In this document: piece by piece, positions 7,130-15,591 of the stretch
Layout: the number at the start of each line of letters is the position of its first letter
Position numbering within the stretch: position 1 is the first letter of the stretch
Source: Treponema sp.
GTDB lineage: Bacteria; Spirochaetota; Spirochaetia; Treponematales; Breznakiellaceae
Length of the DNA: 33,871 nt
Reading direction: 5' to 3'
Assembly (NCBI GenBank): GCA_031273325.1
Contig: JAISSB010000027.1
Span: 1 to 33,871 of the forward strand
Made by a program: the position numbers and the translations under genes
The notes under the pieces: model-generated
Seen by the model: only the letters and a program-made list of their open reading frames with translations
What the model was told of the DNA's origin: nothing
Database searches by the model: none

Positions 7130-8368
7130 TTATCTCCACTGAATTTGATCTGAAGGATTAGACGGAAATCGAGCTTCAATTTTTGCCCGATTTACATGAA
7201 AACCTTCAATGTTAATAAGAAAACGAACAATCGAAGCATTTTGAATATTATTCGGAACCTTTTGCCCATCAGTAATATATGAAATTGATTTTTGACGTTC
7301 TGCTAATGCACTAATAATATTACCGATACGCGGTGTTTCGTCTAATTTTGTCACAACAACTGAACGGTACGCAAAAGGCTCAAACTGTTGCATAATTTCT
7401 GTAATAGTATCTGCTTTTGTTGTTGCAGCAATAGCTAGGTGTATTTCTGAGGAAGTGCCGCATGCATCAAGAATCTGTTTCATTTCTCCTAATTTTGCAG
7501 AATCCCGAGGGCTTTTACCGATAGTATCGATGAGGAGCATATCGGTTTCTTCAGAATACAGAGCGATTGTTTTCTTGAGATCGTCATAATCATCAGCAAA
7601 GGAAACCGGTAAATCCATAATTTTACTGTAAGCTTCCAGTTGGGCACGCGCACCGATTCTAAACGCATCAATAGTGATCATCCGCACATTTATTGGACGT
7701 CTTCCTGAATTTCCAATACCGTAAATAGCTGCTAATTTTGCAATAGTTGTTGTTTTCCCAACTCCGGTTGGTCCAATGAGTGCAATAATACGCGGACGCT
7801 GTTGAAATTTTTCTTCTTTATAAATCCTGATACTTTCCCCAATCCATTCTAAAACTGAATCCTGTACCGCATTGTAATCATTGAGCATATCAATAGAACA
7901 TTCTTTTTTTATGCGTTCCTGAATGGTTTGTCTGAAACCGGGAGAAAAATCGTTAAGTATCAACAACTCGTCAACACGCTTTATCGTTGTATGTTCTGCC
8001 GGTACTGTATTGATCGTACCGGCATCGATTCGTTCTTTTAGGGTACGGACTTCATTGAGAACCTGTTGCAGTGTTGGATCTTTTTGAGTTTGAGTAGGCA
8101 CAACCGCAAGTACTTTTTTTCTTTCTTCCTCAAAATCACTCGCCTTCCGTGACAGTGCAGCTTCAGGAATGTTCAATGACGTCATATTCCGCGGCCCAAC
8201 ATTGGTCACAACTCCGGTTAATTCAACTCCTTCTTTTGTGAAGAATCCAAAAAGCCCACCCATACGGATGGTCTTATGATAGAGAATCGTTACACTTTTG
8301 CCATACTTCGTATGAATTTTATTGAGACACTCGGTGTAAGTAGGCGCTTGTTCTACAAAATACTCCAT
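7130..8368 (-). CDS. flhF: Flagellar SRP-type GTPase FlhF
   Basis: A 412-residue SRP-family GTPase that sets the site of flagellar assembly at the cell pole. The N-terminal basic/linker domain (1-130) is followed by an N domain and the G domain: GPTGVGKTT (199-207), IDAFRIGARAQL (233-244), DTIGKSPRD (281-289) and TKLDE (340-344). AGGA lies about 10 nt before the ATG. It heads the operon flhF-flhG-membrane protein-fliA-dut. In many spirochaetes flhA and flhB lie directly upstream; here the gene is instead preceded by a 21-bp repeat array and a divergent gene, so it needs its own promoter. A TATACT lies at about 8409-8414 on the minus strand, without a good -35 box. Confidence 0.95.
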   Translation of the reverse strand: MEYFVEQAPTYTECLNKIHTKYGKSVTILYHKTIRMGGLFGFFTKEGVELTGVVTNVGPRNMTSLNIPEAALSRKASDFEEERKKVLAVVPTQTQKDPTLQQVLNEVRTLKERIDAGTINTVPAEHTTIKRVDELLILNDFSPGFRQTIQERIKKECSIDMLNDYNAVQDSVLEWIGESIRIYKEEKFQQRPRIIALIGPTGVGKTTTIAKLAAIYGIGNSGRRPINVRMITIDAFRIGARAQLEAYSKIMDLPVSFADDYDDLKKTIALYSEETDMLLIDTIGKSPRDSAKLGEMKQILDACGTSSEIHLAIAATTKADTITEIMQQFEPFAYRSVVVTKLDETPRIGNIISALAERQKSISYITDGQKVPNNIQNASIVRFLINIEGFHVNRAKIEARFPSNPSDQIQWR

Positions 8369-8511
8369 TAAAATTTTCCTACATTGTCAAATGACAAAAA
8401 AAGTATAGTATATATCGAATTACAATGCTAGTCTTTTAAATGCAACTGTTCTTACTGTTTTAGCGTTTACCATGGCTTAATAATTAAGCTATCTTTATAA
8501 AGTATAGCTCA

Positions 8512-8660
8512 TTTTTTAGAATGTATTCTCCGAGTTTTAGAATGTATTCTACAAGTTTTAGAATGTGTTCTACAAGTTTTAGAATGTATTCTACAAGTTT
8601 TAGAATGTATTCTACAAGTTTTAGAATGTATTCTACAAGTTTTAGAATGTATTCTACTAA
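8512..8660. repeat. 21-bp tandem array A3 with phased inverted repeats
   Basis: Seven copies, with AGAATGT beginning at 8518, 8539, 8560, 8581, 8602, 8623 and 8644 (one reads AGAATGTGTTC), so the period is exactly 21 bp. Each typical copy carries the inverted repeat TAGAAT-GT-ATTCTA. The array lies in the divergent region between flhF (minus) and the RseC-like gene (plus). The minus-strand open frame across it is an artefact of the period. Confidence 0.95.
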
Positions 8661-8750
8661 CATTCAGGCTTGACATACCTATGATACTTAGTAAAACTGC
8701 AATGTGAAGCATTCAGCTATCGTTGTATTTGTAGGTAACGGAGGATAAGC

Positions 8751-9161
8751 ATGCATTACAGTATTCAACAAATAGAATCTCACAGTATCACTGTGGTACC
8801 AGAACATACTTGTTTTGGATGTATGCAGAGCACATGCAAACAACGCCAGGCAATGGTTATTGAACATACCGAGACCGGCTCTTTCTATGTTGGGCAGCAT
8901 GTAACGATTGAAACCTCAACGCACTCAAAAGTATGGGAATTTATAGTTGCTATTTGTGTGCCGCTTGCAAGTTTCATAGGTATTTTTGCACTTTTGCCGA
9001 TTTTTATTCCGTATATACCGGAACAATCACAGATAGCGTGCGCCTTTGGCGGATTTTTTATCAGTGCGTGCGTAGTATACCGTATAAAAAAGCAACACAC
9101 AACACTGTCTATCAAGCCCACCTCTGCCCAATGCGTACCTCTACGTGAAGAGGAACTTTAA
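8751..9161 (+). CDS. RseC/MucC-like membrane protein (SoxR-reducing family)
   Basis: A 136-residue protein. Its N-terminal part has a cysteine cluster (Cys21, Cys24, Cys29 in CFGCMQSTC) and a short beta-rich region with FYVGQHVTI. Two hydrophobic segments follow (about 63-88 and 94-110), then a polar tail. This order matches RseC/MucC proteins, which are linked to Rnf-type electron transport and redox or envelope stress signalling. The ATG is preceded by AACGGAGGATAAGC, with GGAGG 6 nt upstream. The 3' end overlaps the convergent polA 3' end by 50 bp. No rnf or rpoE genes lie nearby, so the role is inferred from the family only. Confidence 0.7.
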   Translation: MHYSIQQIESHSITVVPEHTCFGCMQSTCKQRQAMVIEHTETGSFYVGQHVTIETSTHSKVWEFIVAICVPLASFIGIFALLPIFIPYIPEQSQIACAFGGFFISACVVYRIKKQHTTLSIKPTSAQCVPLREEEL

Positions 9162-11841
9162 GCTGAACAGCATGTTCCATAGCTTGAAGAACTAAAACCG
9201 AATCTTTTTCAGGTTCCGGCGATTCTACAATAAGTTCGTCGTGAACCTGCATTAGTAATTGTGCGCGGCTCGCGCTTGTCTTGAGCAATAAATCAAGATC
9301 AATCATTGCTTTTTTTACAACATCGGCAGCAGAACCTTGAATTAAACTATTGATAGCCATTCGCTGTGCGGCTGCACGTTCTACTCTATTTGAAGAATTA
9401 ATACCGAAAATAGTACGGCGACGTCCAAATAAGGTAGTAATAAAACCGTCTTTTTCTGTTTCTTTAATAGTTGAATCCATAAATGAACGGACTCCTTTGT
9501 AGGTATCAAAGTAACTTTTAATAAATGAAGCTGCTTCGTGACGTGAAATCCCAAGAGTGTGACCCAATTTAAAAGCGCTCATACCGTACATAACGCCAAA
9601 ATTGATCGCTTTTGCCATTCGACGCTGCTCACTGCTCACCGATTGTTCCTCAATATGAAAAACAAGAGAGGCGGTTCTGACATGAATATCTGCATTATGT
9701 ATTAAGGCTTCAAGGAGATGTTCATCTCCTGAAATATGTGCAAGCATTATTAATTCTATTTGACTGTAATCCGCCGCAATGAAGCTCATACCCTCTGAAG
9801 CAATAAAAGCTTCACGAATTCTGCGCCCTTCGGCTTCCCGAATCGGGATATTCTGTAAATTCGGTTCCCGGCTGGACAGCCGCCCTGTTGCTGTTCCTGT
9901 TTGTATAAAACTGGTATGTATCCGTGATTCTCTGTCAATTCCATTAATTAACGTGTCAAGGTACGCTGACTGTAATTTGCTTAATAACCGGTAGCGAAGC
10001 ATCAATGCCGGCACCGGATCTTTATCCTTTAACTCTTCCAAAATATCACTGTCTGTTGAATATCCGCTCCGTGTTTTTCTTGTCGGCGGTAAGTTTCGTT
10101 CAGTGAATAATATTTCTTGCACTTGTTTTGGTGAAGCAGGATTAAAAGAATGTCCGACAGTAGCATACAGTGTTGTTTCAACATTTTTTAATTCGGCGCT
10201 AATTTCTACCCGGTATTTTTTAAGCGATTCAAGCTCAACTTTAACACCGACATGTTCCATATGTGCTAAAATTGGTACCAACGGCATCTCTAATGTCCAA
10301 AATAACGATTCTAAACCGGCTAACTGTGGTTCAAACAATGTTTTTAGCCGCATACAGAGATCGGCGTCTTCGGCAGCATAGCGAATCGCTTGATCCAAAG
10401 GCACAGTATCAAAGGTTTGTCTTTCCGGAACAACGGCATTGAATGGAAGCCCTTCATAATTAAAAAAAGACCGTGCAAGAGAATCTAAGGAATATGACCC
10501 GCGATCCGGTTCAATAAGCCATGCGGCGATCATGGTATCAAAAAACCGACAGTTAAAGTGTGAGATTCCCCATGCTCGTGCCACGGCATAATCATATTTT
10601 AGATTGTGCGTTATCACAGTTACTGCGGAATCAGCAAAAAGTTGTTCGAACAAATCTTTCACGATATACGGTTCTAAAGAGGGAGCAATTCCAGCATGAT
10701 GCGCCACCGGCACATAGAATGCTTCTTTTGGCTTGAGAGCAAAAGAAATTCCAACGGGGTGTGCATGCCACGAATCTAACGAATCTGTTTCAAAATCCAG
10801 AGCAATATACCGTTGTTTTCGTGCTTGCATAACGTACTGCTGCAATGTCGCCCGGTCAAGCACTGCACGGTACACCCCTGAACCCGATAAAGAAGGAACC
10901 TGCGGAGTATAATCAATTGTTACTGTCGGATCTAACATTTTTGCAGTTTCTTGCATACCTTCACGGATTAATACGACAGCGCCTGCATGGCGATCAAGTT
11001 CTGTAACGGACAATGAATCAAGATCACACGGTTCAATCGGCACTGTGGTACAGAGCGTGATCAACGTTTTTGAAAGACGTGCAGATTCATGACCAGTGCT
11101 TAAATAGGTAGCAACAGATCCTTTGATCGCAGCGATATTCCGGTATATTTCATCCAATGTTCCATACCGGCTTAACAGCCGTGCCGCAGTTTTTTCTCCA
11201 ATTCGTGCAATACCCGGAATGTTGTCAGATTTATCGCCCATCATAGAGAGCAGATCAAGAATTTGATCGGGACGAATTCCCCATTGCGCGCGTACCGTCG
11301 CTTCGTCTACCATTTCATACAACGCACTGTCCACTTTGTGTCTTAATACGAAGGTTTTACTGTCAATCAACTGTAATAAATCTTTGTCTTCAGAAATAAT
11401 ATAACAGCATCGAGATTCTTCGTGTGCGCGCTGTACCAGCGTTGCAATAATGTCGTCCGCTTCATACCCGCACAGTGAAAAAAGCGGCACCCCTAAAGCC
11501 CGAACAAATTTTTCAATCAGGGGAACTTGAGCATGCAGATCTTCGGGAGCGTGGTCTCGGCTTGCCTTATACTCCGGATACTGGTCGTGCCGAAACGTTT
11601 TTACCGGAGAATCAAAAACAAGTGCAAGATATTCCGGACGGTGTACGGTCATGTCTTCAGTACGAAACCCACTGTCAAGAAGCTGTATGAGTGTTCGCGC
11701 AAAGCCAAAGAGCGCCGAAATATTGATATGATCTTTGTTAAGGATCGGATGTTTAAAAAATGCAAAATAGGAACGGTAGATAAGTCCATAGCCGTCTACT
11801 ATATAGAGCGGTTTTTTTTCAATCATTAAAAGGTTTCCCAT
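9112..11841 (-). CDS. polA: DNA polymerase I
   Basis: A 909-residue, full-length polymerase for gap filling, Okazaki fragment maturation and repair. The 5'-3' exonuclease domain (about 1-310) includes GYEADDIIATL and the helix-hairpin-helix IPGIARIGEKTAA. The 3'-5' exonuclease looks active: DFET (349-352), NLKYD (413-417) and YAAED (488-492) keep the acidic residues. Polymerase motifs are DYSQIELIML (motif A, Asp691), RRMAKAINFGVMYG (motif B, from 740) and VHDE (motif C, 866-869). The ATG at 11841 lacks a Shine-Dalgarno sequence; the second ATG (11826, MIEKKPLYIVDGYG) has GGGAAA about 10 nt upstream and may be the true start. The gene lies 13 nt behind tRNA-Ile and shares its promoter. Confidence 0.96.
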   Translation of the reverse strand: MGNLLMIEKKPLYIVDGYGLIYRSYFAFFKHPILNKDHINISALFGFARTLIQLLDSGFRTEDMTVHRPEYLALVFDSPVKTFRHDQYPEYKASRDHAPEDLHAQVPLIEKFVRALGVPLFSLCGYEADDIIATLVQRAHEESRCCYIISEDKDLLQLIDSKTFVLRHKVDSALYEMVDEATVRAQWGIRPDQILDLLSMMGDKSDNIPGIARIGEKTAARLLSRYGTLDEIYRNIAAIKGSVATYLSTGHESARLSKTLITLCTTVPIEPCDLDSLSVTELDRHAGAVVLIREGMQETAKMLDPTVTIDYTPQVPSLSGSGVYRAVLDRATLQQYVMQARKQRYIALDFETDSLDSWHAHPVGISFALKPKEAFYVPVAHHAGIAPSLEPYIVKDLFEQLFADSAVTVITHNLKYDYAVARAWGISHFNCRFFDTMIAAWLIEPDRGSYSLDSLARSFFNYEGLPFNAVVPERQTFDTVPLDQAIRYAAEDADLCMRLKTLFEPQLAGLESLFWTLEMPLVPILAHMEHVGVKVELESLKKYRVEISAELKNVETTLYATVGHSFNPASPKQVQEILFTERNLPPTRKTRSGYSTDSDILEELKDKDPVPALMLRYRLLSKLQSAYLDTLINGIDRESRIHTSFIQTGTATGRLSSREPNLQNIPIREAEGRRIREAFIASEGMSFIAADYSQIELIMLAHISGDEHLLEALIHNADIHVRTASLVFHIEEQSVSSEQRRMAKAINFGVMYGMSAFKLGHTLGISRHEAASFIKSYFDTYKGVRSFMDSTIKETEKDGFITTLFGRRRTIFGINSSNRVERAAAQRMAINSLIQGSAADVVKKAMIDLDLLLKTSASRAQLLMQVHDELIVESPEPEKDSVLVLQAMEHAVQLKVPLHVEVRIGQRWA

Positions 11842-11854
11842 GAAAGAGTGGGTA

Positions 11855-11928
11855 TGGGCCCACCTGGACTTGAACCAGGGACCTACGGATTATGAGTCCG
11901 CAGCTCTAACCAACTGAGCTATGGGCCC
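11855..11928 (-). tRNA. tRNA-Ile2 (anticodon CAU, lysidine type)
   Basis: The cloverleaf is complete: acceptor stem GGGCCCA/TGGGCCC (perfect 7 bp), D arm GCTC..GAGC, anticodon loop CTCATAA and T arm CCTGG-TTCAAGT-CCAGG. Anticodon CAU is at 11892-11894. GACTCATAATC in the anticodon arm is typical of the AUA-reading isoleucine tRNA that needs TilS lysidine modification, not of initiator or elongator Met tRNA. The CCA end is not encoded. polA begins 13 nt downstream on the same strand. Confidence 0.9.
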
Positions 11929-11937
11929 CACATCGTC

Positions 11938-11966
11938 ACTATACAACAGCTCCTCAAAAAAGTCAA
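11938..11966 (-). promoter_or_regulatory. Sigma-70 promoter for tRNA-Ile2 and polA
   Basis: On the minus strand, TTGACT (11961-11966), a 17-bp spacer and TATAGT (11938-11943) form a near-consensus promoter. The expected transcription start is a few bases before the 5' end of the mature tRNA. Confidence 0.85.
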
Positions 11967-12022
11967 TTGATTGGCAGTTTTTTTTGACTCTTCATAGACC
12001 GTATTAAGATGACGATAAACGG

Positions 12023-13348
12023 TTATGCACTGTCTCTTTGACGAGCCAACATGTTTACTGTTTTTTCGTCAAGCGCATACCGTTCAATCAACAATAACGC
12101 TCCAATAAAAATAACTACCGGCACCGGACCGATAATGATTCGTATTGCAAACAGTGCTGAAGTACTTTGAACGGCGTCAGCACTGTAGCCGCCGATATCT
12201 AAGATCATACCGGACAAAAAAACTGCAAGCGACTGTCCTACTTTTGCAACAAACGTCCAAATACCGTAGTATGCCCCTTCTTTATGGTCTCCGGTGCGTG
12301 AAGCTTCATAGTCAATCGCATCCGGAACCATTGCAAACGGAGCAACATAACTAAAGCCGACACCAATACCTGCATAGACCATCATAACGAGAAAGAACAA
12401 GGGTCCCAATATATGTCCCACAGTAAAAATAGCAGCGCACGCGGTTGCAATAATGACGAAACAAATTTGATACGTACGTTTTTTTCCGATTTTTTTTGAT
12501 ATTAGAACAGACACCGGTATAAAAACCATAGCAGTAAGCAGTAACAGCAGCATTGCGGGTGTCGTAAGTGCTTCATTATGATAGATATATTTGGTATAGT
12601 ACACCAAAATTCCCTGTAACAATGTGATTCCGGTCAGATGGAGCGCATAGGTCATCAGTAATACAACATAGGGACGGTTCGTAAACACCACTTTATACGT
12701 GGCAAAGAACGGTTCAGTGGGAATAGTGTGGTTTGTTTTCTCTTTTGTACCAAAAAAAGTTAAAAGGGTTGTCCCCGCAATGATCAACCCTAATATCAAT
12801 CCTACCATAGAAAAACCAACTGTCTGATTGGGAAACAGACCGACTATCGGTTGCACCGCCGCAGCGCCGATAATAGTTCCAAACACTGCACAACCGAATC
12901 TATACCCGTTGAGACTCGTGCGTTCATGATAATCGTCGCTCAGTTCGGGGGTTAGTGAAGAGTAGGGGATATTAATGATCGTACTTGCAGTGTTGAGGAA
13001 CATCAACGCCACGGTTGCCCATACTGTCAAGAGACTCACACTGTCAATAGCGGGCTTTGTGAAAAAAAACCACATAGTTAATACCATGAGCGGCGCTCCG
13101 ATAAGTAAATACGGACGCCTCCGCCCGAACCGGGTTTTAGTCCGATCAGAGATATACCCCATGACCGGATCTGTTACTGCGTCCCATACTTTCCCGACCA
13201 TAACGGCAATCCCGGCAAGAGCAGCCGCAAGTCCAACCGTATCGGTTAAATAATTGAGACACCAAAAGCCGGTGACCGTAAAGAGCATATTACCCCCAAG
13301 GTCAAAAATGCCAAAACCTAATTTCTGTCGAACAGTCAACTGTGCCAT
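12023..13348 (-). CDS. GPH-family sugar:cation symporter (MelB/UidB-like)
   Basis: A 441-residue membrane protein with about 12 hydrophobic segments. The N-terminal signature of the glycoside-pentoside-hexuronide:cation symporter family is clear: KLGFGIFDLGGNM, WDAVTDPVMGYISDRTKTRF and GRRRPYLL between helices 2 and 4. It would import a sugar or glycoside with Na+ or H+ across the cytoplasmic membrane. GAGGATAAAT precedes the ATG closely. The gene stands alone, flanked by the tRNA-polA unit and the repeat-rich region. The family includes hexuronide carriers and uxuA lies 6 kb away, but they are not in one operon, so the substrate remains open. Confidence 0.88.
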   Translation of the reverse strand: MAQLTVRQKLGFGIFDLGGNMLFTVTGFWCLNYLTDTVGLAAALAGIAVMVGKVWDAVTDPVMGYISDRTKTRFGRRRPYLLIGAPLMVLTMWFFFTKPAIDSVSLLTVWATVALMFLNTASTIINIPYSSLTPELSDDYHERTSLNGYRFGCAVFGTIIGAAAVQPIVGLFPNQTVGFSMVGLILGLIIAGTTLLTFFGTKEKTNHTIPTEPFFATYKVVFTNRPYVVLLMTYALHLTGITLLQGILVYYTKYIYHNEALTTPAMLLLLLTAMVFIPVSVLISKKIGKKRTYQICFVIIATACAAIFTVGHILGPLFFLVMMVYAGIGVGFSYVAPFAMVPDAIDYEASRTGDHKEGAYYGIWTFVAKVGQSLAVFLSGMILDIGGYSADAVQSTSALFAIRIIIGPVPVVIFIGALLLIERYALDEKTVNMLARQRDSA

Positions 13349-13419
13349 ATTTATCCTCGCTTTTTAATAATTATATACAGCTAAATATAGCTCATGCGTA
13401 GCTAAAAATGACTCATCTT

Positions 13420-14003
13420 CAGAGGTCTGTCCCCGTACAGAGAAAAAAAGACTTCTTCTGCCGGAGAAGCCCTCTATTAAATACAAACTTATTCTAAGAG
13501 ATTATCTTTCGTTTTCTTAGTTCTTCTTCATTGCCTTCTTAAAATCAGAGGTCTGTCCCTGTGTAGAGAAAAAAGACTTTCCCACCGGAGAAGCCCCCTA
13601 TTAAATACAAACTTATTCTAAGAGATTACCTTTCGTTTTCTTTACTGCCTTCTTAAAATCAGAGGTCTGTCCCCATGGAGAAAAAAAGACTTCCCTCGCC
13701 GGAGAAGCTCTCTATATAAATACAGACTTGTTCTAAGAGATTATCTTTCGTTTTCTTTACTGCCTTCTTAAAATCAGAGGTCTGTCCCCGTTCAGAGAAA
13801 AAAGGTTTCACTCATCTTCAGAGGTCTGTCCCCTTATGGAGAGAAAAAAGACTTCTTCTGCCGGAGAAGCCCTCTATTAAATACAAACTTATTCTAAGAG
13901 ATTATCTTTCGTTTCTTTTACTGCCTTCTTAAAATCAAAGGTCTGTCCCTTGTGTAGAAAAAAAAGGCTTCCTCGCCGGAGAAGCCCTCTACTCTTCTTA
14001 GGT
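13420..14003. repeat. Six-copy cluster of ~115-bp repeats, each with a terminator-like hairpin
   Basis: Copies begin with CAGAGGTCTGTCCC (last copy CAAAGG..) at 13420, 13546, 13660, 13775, 13819 and 13936; full lengths are 114-126 bp, while the fourth (44 bp) and the last (about 68 bp) are short. On the minus strand each full copy reads GGGGACAGACCTCTG, an open tail KKAVKKTKDNLLE with a stop (KKAMKKN with a stop in the first copy), then a hairpin with GGCTTCTCCGG and a T-run. The last copy has GGCTTC and GAAGCC around the loop followed by eight Ts. They look like amplified gene ends with terminator. Confidence 0.9.
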
Positions 14004-14010
14004 ACAATGC

Positions 14011-14042
14011 TCTAGGCTTGTCCAAAGCTATGGACAGAGCAC
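14011..14042. other. Imperfect hairpin
   Basis: TGCTCT and AGAGCA form outer arms, with GTCC and GGAC inner arms around AAAGCTAT and an asymmetric bulge. There is no T-run and no known family was recognised. It lies between the repeat cluster and the terminator at 14060. Confidence 0.4.
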
Positions 14043-14059
14043 AATTATTACAAAACTAC

Positions 14060-14099
14060 AAAAAAAAACGGCGGGACTGTTGCATAGCACCCGCCGTTT
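14060..14099 (-). terminator. Strong rho-independent terminator, minus strand
   Basis: On the minus strand the perfect 10-bp stem AAACGGCGGG/CCCGCCGTTT with a 14-nt loop is followed by an unbroken T-run. It ends the gene at 14119-14802. Confidence 0.93.
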
Positions 14100-14118
14100 C
14101 AGCCGTCTGCCGTACTAG

Positions 14119-14802
14119 CTACGGCAATACGGCAGCTACAATCTCACCCCAATCACCCTTAAGCCCGCGGCTCTTGGACTGGAATGCCCCGCAGTAGGCA
14201 ATCCGCTTCCCCTCGTCGCTGCTCTTGTGTTCGACCACAAAGGGATTGCGGGTAACGAGCTGGCTGTGTCCAAAATCTTCCGGGTCGGTCGGCATGGGGT
14301 CGTCCGCCTCAAGTACCTTGTAGACCAGCACCCAGCCGTTGCAATCGTCCGGCACCGCCCGGCTGTCATTTTCCGCAACATGCCAGCGGATCGTGTGCGT
14401 CCTGGTCTTTGACGGCTCAATCTCAATCGCAACCCGCCATTGCGGTTTGCCGTGAGCCGTCTTCGTTTTGTCGTAGGGGCGCAGATTCATGCTTTCCAGT
14501 TGTGCGTCCGTTACTTCGTCCGGCGCATTGTAAAAATACCGCTGGCAAAAGTTACGCAGAAGCGGCTCGGTGCGCGCACGCGCCTCGAACCGCTCCTCAA
14601 CCTCCACCTTACTGCGGGTAGGCACTTCTGCGGCAAGGTGTTTAGCGTGCCATTCGGCGTACGCCGCCTGAAGCGCCGTTTGCGCATCCTCCGGAATATG
14701 ATTCCAGATTGGCGTGTTCCCCGCCGTGTTCACCTGAACGGTATCAATGATAAGCTTAAACTGCGCATCGTAGCCCACATACGTACGGTCAATGTAGTCC
14801 AT
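14119..14802 (-). CDS. GC-rich hypothetical protein with Fn3-like C-terminal region
   Basis: A 227-residue protein of unknown function. The N-terminal half looks helical (IPEDAQTALQAAYAEWHAKH). The C-terminal half looks like a beta-sandwich, with WRVAIEIEPSKTRTHTIRWH and an ending of type GKRIAYCGAF..LKGDWGEIVAAVLP. I recall similar proteins in Treponema and Bacteroidetes, often near accessory genes and unnamed. The ATG at 14802 is preferred over a TTG 45 nt upstream, because AAAAGGAG lies between them, although its spacing is long (16 nt). GC content is clearly higher than in the neighbours, and the gene has its own strong terminator. Together with the repeat clusters on both sides this suggests horizontal acquisition. 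Confidence 0.75.
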   Translation of the reverse strand: MDYIDRTYVGYDAQFKLIIDTVQVNTAGNTPIWNHIPEDAQTALQAAYAEWHAKHLAAEVPTRSKVEVEERFEARARTEPLLRNFCQRYFYNAPDEVTDAQLESMNLRPYDKTKTAHGKPQWRVAIEIEPSKTRTHTIRWHVAENDSRAVPDDCNGWVLVYKVLEADDPMPTDPEDFGHSQLVTRNPFVVEHKSSDEGKRIAYCGAFQSKSRGLKGDWGEIVAAVLP

Positions 14803-14910
14803 ATTCGCTGTTTTTTTGCTCCTTTTGAGGATATATCCCTTCAACAAATATCGGCAAAAATTTTGCCAATGATAAGAGAAACCACTTTAATGGACGGAGA
14901 GACCATTTTA

Positions 14911-15107
14911 GAAGTCTTGGAATATATTCCAGAAGTCTTGGAATACATTTTAGAAGTCTTGGAATACATTCCAGAAGTCTTGGAATACATTCCAGAAGTC
15001 TTGGAATACATTCCAGAAGTCTTGGAATACATTCCAGAAGTCTTGGAATACATTTTAGAAGTCTTGGAATACATTCCAGAAGTCTTGGAATACATTCCAG
15101 AACTTGT
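14911..15107. repeat. 21-bp tandem array A4 with phased inverted repeats
   Basis: Nine copies, with GGAAT beginning at 14919, 14940, 14961, 14982, 15003, 15024, 15045, 15066 and 15087: an exact 21-bp period. Most copies carry TGGAAT-AC-ATTCCA; some have ATTTTA in the right arm. On the opposite strand the unit matches array A3 at about 15 of 21 positions. Both flanks contain a related GGAGAGACC(A/G)TTTT string (14896 and 15127). The array lies upstream of the GC-rich gene; the plus-strand open frame across it is not considered real. Confidence 0.95.
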
Positions 15108-15171
15108 AGAAACTATTCTAGCGGGCGGAGAGACCGTTTTGTAGATCATGGTTAGCCGATTTTAAAAAGAA

Positions 15172-15504
15172 CTATGCCTTGTCTTGGGCTTTGCAATGTT
15201 CGGCGAGGGTTTTTTCTATCGCCTCGGCAACTATCCGCTCAATATTAGCGGCAACGGTCTCCTGCAAACGGTTAAGAGCGTTCTCCGCTCCAGAGGGCAT
15301 ATAAAGCAGTTTGTGGGCTTCGATTTCCAAGGCCGAGGCAAGGCGTTCCCGCCTATCGGCGGAGGGAAATGTGCGGGCACGTTCAACCATTGCAAGGTAA
15401 TGAGTTGAAATGTCGGCCTTTTCCGATAGTTTTTCCTGTGTCAAGCCTAGTTTCTGGCGGTTTATCTTGAAATTTCGAGCTAATATTTCTCTCATGTCTG
15501 TCAT
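15172..15504 (-). CDS. XRE-family transcriptional regulator
   Basis: A 110-residue protein with a Cro/C1-type helix-turn-helix in residues about 9-65 (NRQKLGLTQEKLSEKADIS, then THYLAMVERARTFPSADRRE). A C-terminal helical tail of about 40 residues ends EHCKAQDKA and may serve in dimerisation. No Shine-Dalgarno sequence is obvious at either the first or the fourth-codon ATG. A close paralogue lies immediately upstream on the same strand, and the two copies also share their 5' flanks, so this is a recent tandem duplication of about 400 bp. Its targets are unknown; the GC-rich neighbour at 14119 is one candidate. Confidence 0.85.
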   Translation of the reverse strand: MTDMREILARNFKINRQKLGLTQEKLSEKADISTHYLAMVERARTFPSADRRERLASALEIEAHKLLYMPSGAENALNRLQETVAANIERIVAEAIEKTLAEHCKAQDKA

Positions 15505-15591
15505 GTCTTTTAGTCAAATAACCTCTTTGGCAAGAATAATATGGTTTGACTCATTTCCTTTATGGTCATTGTTACCTAACCTTGAAAAGGG

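Noticed and set aside
8509-8712. Minus-strand frame with IHSKTCR repeats over array A3
   Set aside because: Low-complexity product of the 21-bp repeat; no gene-like start.
11855-11928. tRNA-Met from the CAU anticodon
   Set aside because: The anticodon-arm sequence GACTCATAATC and the body match the lysidine-modified isoleucine tRNA rather than Met tRNAs.
14911-15107. CRISPR array
   Set aside because: The repeats are contiguous with no unique spacers, the period is only 21 bp, and no cas genes are present; the same holds for the other arrays.
14440-15144. Plus-strand frame of 234 residues with EVLEYIP repeats
   Set aside because: It runs antisense through the GC-rich gene and then through array A4; no ribosome-binding site.
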